Notes under the pieces: model-generated
The model's database searches: none
Seen by the model: the letters and a program-made list of their open reading frames with translations, nothing else
Told to the model about the DNA's origin: nothing
Assembly: GCA_041655055.1 (NCBI GenBank)
Contig: JBBAGE010000111.1
Span: forward strand, 1 to 8,107
Reading direction: 5' to 3'
Origin: JBBAGE01 sp041655055
GTDB lineage: Bacteria; Pseudomonadota; Alphaproteobacteria; Rhodobacterales; Rhodobacteraceae
Length of the DNA stretch: 8,107 nt
Translations under genes and position numbers: made by a program
In this document: piece after piece, positions 5,819-8,107 of the stretch
Position numbering within the stretch: the stretch's first letter is position 1
Layout of the letters: every line of letters starts with the position of its first letter

Positions 5819-7249
5819 TCACTCGGGCAGCGTGAACACCTGCCCCGGATAGATCAGATCGGGATCGCGGATCGCTGTGCGATTGGCGTCGAATACCTTT
5901 ACATAAAGCATCCCCGCCCCGTAATTTTCCCGCGCGATGCCCCAAAGCGTGTTCCCCGGTTGCACGGTAATCCGCGACACGGGCGTATCGCCGCCTTCGG
6001 GCGCAAGGGCTGCGAGCAATTCGGGCGGTTCGCGCCGGAACGGGGTTTCCAGTCTTGCGGCCACGGCCCCGGTCTCGGTCAGGTGATCGATGCGCAACGT
6101 GTGATCACCGCTTGCCACTTCGGGCAGTTCCACCTGCCAATGGCCGTCGCCTGCTACATCCGCATCGACCAGTGGCGCATTATCGAGATAGACCCGCACC
6201 ACCCCGCCCGAGGCCGCACGCCCCGCAACCGCCACGCCGCCTTCGGCATCATAGGTGATTACATCCATCGTCACCTGATCGGGGCCAAGCGGGCCATCGG
6301 CCGCGCGCGGCAACATGCGCACCCCATCCGCGTCCGCGACCAACAGATCGGGGGCCGGCGGCGCATCGGATGCGGGTGCGGTTTCCACCAAATCGGGCGC
6401 GGGCGCCATGCGCGGGGCCAGAATCACGCTGGAATCCGATATACGCGCCGCGCCATCGCCGCGCGCTGCAAGGCTCAGAACCCGCGCCGCATCCGAGGGT
6501 GCGACATCAAACATGGCCACGAAATTTCCCGATGGGTCAGCCCGCACTTCGGCCAGTTCGGCCCCGTCGAGCATCACCCCCACCGCCGCACCCGGCGCTG
6601 CGCGGCCTGCCACCAGCCCCGCCCCATCCGCATCGACGCGCACAAGTTCAAAGACCGGCGCAGGCGTTACGGCATCCGTCGTCTCGGTTGAAAGCGCAAG
6701 GTTTTCCGGCGGTTCCGGCAATGCGGACAAGGCCGCAAGCGCCGCGCCCGGCGTTTCGACGGCATCGCCCGCCGGTGCCCCAACTTCCGGGGCGGCTTCC
6801 TGCACAATGACATCCGGGCGAGGCGATTCGGGGGGCATGGCTGCAAGCATATCCCCCGGCGCATCTGTCGGCGGGTCATCGGGCAAAGGTGATGTATTTT
6901 CTGCGATCAACCCCGCGGTTTCAGAGGGCGCGGCCGCAAGCGGTTCGTCCACTGCTTCGGCCAAGGGGCTATCGTCGGATGATGTATTTTCCGCGTTTTG
7001 TTCCTGCGCGGGTGTCATGGCGGCAAACGCCGTATCTTTTTCAGGGCGATCGGCGGTCGGCATTACCGATGCATCGGGCGGCAACATGTCGGGCGATCCC
7101 GGCTGATCGGCTTGCGCACTGCCCCCGGCGGGCAACACGCGATCTTGCGCCCAGAACCATATCCCGCCACCCATCACACCGGCCACCGCCACAGCAAGCG
7201 CCATTTGTGCCCGCCGCGATCCCCTGATGGCCTTGCCGCTTTGATCCAT
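5819..7249 (-). CDS. Membrane-anchored Ig-like/LysM peptidoglycan-binding protein
   Basis: A 476-residue protein with a basic N-terminus (GKAIRGSRRAQ), one hydrophobic anchor (about 15-34) and a long acidic, Ala/Pro-rich, low-complexity linker (about 40-197). Two Ig-like beta segments follow, about 199-278 and 326-405. Each has an AGRA(A/S)xG turn followed by a V-x-LD-x-A-x-L strand pattern, so they are probably related repeats. The C-terminus (about 426-475) is a LysM domain: ITVQPGNTLWGIARENYG, then a VFDANR stretch and LIYPGQVFTLPE. LysM binds N-acetylglucosamine glycans such as peptidoglycan. The layout suggests a cytoplasmic-membrane protein reaching across the periplasm to the wall. ATG 7249 is preceded by GAGGGGG. 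It is convergent with arsR and divergent from the LOG gene. Similar LysM proteins occur widely in Rhodobacteraceae with no assigned role; no enzymatic domain is visible. Confidence 0.88.
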   Translation of the reverse strand: MDQSGKAIRGSRRAQMALAVAVAGVMGGGIWFWAQDRVLPAGGSAQADQPGSPDMLPPDASVMPTADRPEKDTAFAAMTPAQEQNAENTSSDDSPLAEAVDEPLAAAPSETAGLIAENTSPLPDDPPTDAPGDMLAAMPPESPRPDVIVQEAAPEVGAPAGDAVETPGAALAALSALPEPPENLALSTETTDAVTPAPVFELVRVDADGAGLVAGRAAPGAAVGVMLDGAELAEVRADPSGNFVAMFDVAPSDAARVLSLAARGDGAARISDSSVILAPRMAPAPDLVETAPASDAPPAPDLLVADADGVRMLPRAADGPLGPDQVTMDVITYDAEGGVAVAGRAASGGVVRVYLDNAPLVDADVAGDGHWQVELPEVASGDHTLRIDHLTETGAVAARLETPFRREPPELLAALAPEGGDTPVSRITVQPGNTLWGIARENYGAGMLYVKVFDANRTAIRDPDLIYPGQVFTLPE

Positions 7250-7287
7250 ATGTTTGCCCCCTCACAACGCCGTTACCCTTTCGGCGC

Positions 7288-7316
7288 TTGAGCGACAATA
7301 GCAACCCCGTTATCAG
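7288..7316 (+). promoter_or_regulatory. Candidate promoter of the LOG-family gene
   Basis: TTGAGC (7288-7293) and TATCAG (7311-7316) are 17 bases apart and about 31 bases ahead of the ATG at 7348. A short inverted repeat, ACCCC (7304-7308) with GGGGT (7316-7320), brackets the -10 box and could be an operator. Motif-level evidence only. Confidence 0.35.
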
Positions 7317-7334
7317 GGGTCAAAATCAGCTTGC

Positions 7335-7340
7335 AGGAAA
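7335..7340 (+). promoter_or_regulatory. Ribosome binding site of the LOG-family gene
   Basis: AGGAAA lies seven bases ahead of ATG 7348 and supports this start over the in-frame TTG at 7288. That TTG would add 20 residues overlapping the putative promoter. Confidence 0.6.
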
Positions 7341-7347
7341 TGATCCA

Positions 7348-7911
7348 ATGATCTCTACGCGCCCTTCGCTTTGTGTCTATTGTGGCTCGCGCGAAGGCGC
7401 ACGGCCCGCCTATATGGCCGAAGCCGTCAAACTTGGCGCCGCGATGGCCGCCAATGGCTGGCGGCTGGTCTATGGCGCGGGGGATATCGGCATCATGGGG
7501 GCGATCGCCAATGCCGCGCAAAACGCAGGTGGCAAAACCTTTGGCGTCATCCCCACCCATTTGCTGGAATGGGAGGCCGGCAAGCGCGATCTGACCCAGT
7601 TCATCGTTACCGAAAACATGCATGAGCGCAAAAAGATCATGTATATGAATTCCGATGCCATCGCCGTTCTGCCTGGCGGCGCAGGCACGCTGGACGAGTT
7701 TTTCGAGGTTCTGACCTGGCGCCAGCTTGGGCTGCACCGCAAACCGATCTATCTGATCGATACAGATGGTTATTGGCAGCCGTTGGTCGCGATGGTCGAT
7801 CACGTGATCGCCCAAGGCTTTGCCGATGCCAGCCTGCGCGATTTCATCACCGTGCTGCCGGATGCAACGGCATTGATCGCCGAGCTGGAGCGGATCTTCG
7901 CACCGCAATAA
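7348..7911 (+). CDS. LOG-family protein (TIGR00730 type; possible cytokinin riboside 5'-monophosphate phosphoribohydrolase)
   Basis: Cytoplasmic Rossmann-fold protein of 187 residues, normal for the family. Seen motifs are the N-terminal LCVYCGSREG (8-17), the glycine-rich YGAGDIGIMG (42-51), the catalytic-region MHERK (91-95) and the signature PGGAGTLDE (109-117). LOG enzymes hydrolyse cytokinin riboside 5'-monophosphates, and more broadly nucleoside monophosphates, to free base and ribose 5-phosphate. In most bacteria the true substrate is untested, and these genes were long misnamed lysine decarboxylase. The motif arginine and glutamate (R94, E117) are present, so the enzyme should be active. 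It is divergent from the LysM gene with a 98-bp gap. Nothing nearby suggests a plant-hormone pathway, so purine/AMP salvage or damage control is as likely. Confidence 0.92.
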   Translation: MISTRPSLCVYCGSREGARPAYMAEAVKLGAAMAANGWRLVYGAGDIGIMGAIANAAQNAGGKTFGVIPTHLLEWEAGKRDLTQFIVTENMHERKKIMYMNSDAIAVLPGGAGTLDEFFEVLTWRQLGLHRKPIYLIDTDGYWQPLVAMVDHVIAQGFADASLRDFITVLPDATALIAELERIFAPQ

Positions 7912-8107
7912 GTGATGAGATGAGAGCTACGCGCCCCGCCTCTGACCAGCCATCCCCTCCCCCCGCGAGGAGTCACTCCGCCTGCCGTTTCTCCAGCCAC
8001 GCTTCCTGCACATTCGCGACGCCCAAGATCGTCCAGTGATGTCGCGCGCGGGCGGCATTTGCAGCAAGCGGCCACGGGCGAGCCGGTCATTCACCATCAA
8101 GGTTTCC
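7912..8107. other. No confident gene; possible broken coding remnant at right edge
   Basis: No complete gene or terminator is evident after the LOG stop. On the minus strand, a frame open from 8086 to a TGA at 7973-7975 has no start codon but reads protein-like at its end (ILGVANVQEAWLEKRQAE). Its own frame is stopped at 8087-8089. The adjacent frame is open from the window edge (ETLMVNDRLARGRLL...). A single frameshift would join the two into one C-terminal tail. I do not recognise the family; an old transposon or duplicated gene fragment is one possibility. Confidence is for a remnant of some kind. Confidence 0.25.

Noticed and set aside
5669..6691. Plus-strand open frame of 340 codons
   Set aside because: It is antisense to the LysM gene, overlaps the arsR end, has Arg/His-rich low-information translation and no ribosome binding site.
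6315..7106. Plus-strand Ser/Ala/Gly-rich open frame of 263 codons
   Set aside because: It looks secreted and repetitive only because it is antisense to the Ala/Pro-rich spacer of the LysM protein.
1..8107. CRISPR array, tRNA, rRNA, riboswitch or insertion sequence
   Set aside because: Reading both strands I found no regularly spaced repeats, no cloverleaf-like gene, no transposase and no terminal inverted repeats.

Overview
This 8.1-kb GC-rich window looks like chromosome of an alphaproteobacterium of the Rhodobacteraceae/Paracoccaceae type. The main reason is a TrgA-family membrane protein next to a cysteine synthase, an association described for the tellurite-resistance locus of Rhodobacter sphaeroides. 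Codons ending in G or C dominate, as expected for that group. Taxonomy is inferred, not proven. I see no rRNA, tRNA, CRISPR array or intact mobile element.

Left part (1-5286, minus strand, read right to left): an Atm1/ABCB7-type half-size ABC exporter (5286-3463), then a TrgA-like four-helix membrane protein (3361-2921), then a cysteine synthase (2846-1815). The cysteine synthase stop codon overlaps the start of a DUF3772-type mechanosensitive channel of the MscS superfamily (1815-1). The channel runs off the left edge just before its pore helix. A strong GC hairpin separates the exporter from trgA, and cysK has its own candidate promoter, so the four genes may be more than one transcription unit.

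Centre (5287-5709): an ArsR/SmtB-family repressor is transcribed divergently from the exporter. It carries three cysteines near its C-terminus (C91, C93, C102), a layout suited to sensing arsenite, antimonite or a thiophilic metal. The 87-bp divergent region holds a promoter-like pair, a 12-bp-spaced direct repeat and an inverted repeat at the arsR start, all operator candidates. Together these genes suggest a thiol-based metal/metalloid defence neighbourhood: a thiolate sensor, an exporter of a class known to move glutathione-metal conjugates, a cysteine-producing enzyme, and a tellurite-resistance membrane protein. None of the classical arsenic genes is present in the window.

Right part (5710-8107): a membrane-anchored protein with Ig-like segments and a C-terminal LysM domain lies on the minus strand, convergent with arsR. 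A decayed copy of part of its LysM-coding sequence lies just beyond its stop codon. Divergent from it is a LOG-family (TIGR00730-like) protein on the plus strand. The last 196 bases hold no confident gene, only a possible broken coding remnant on the minus strand.
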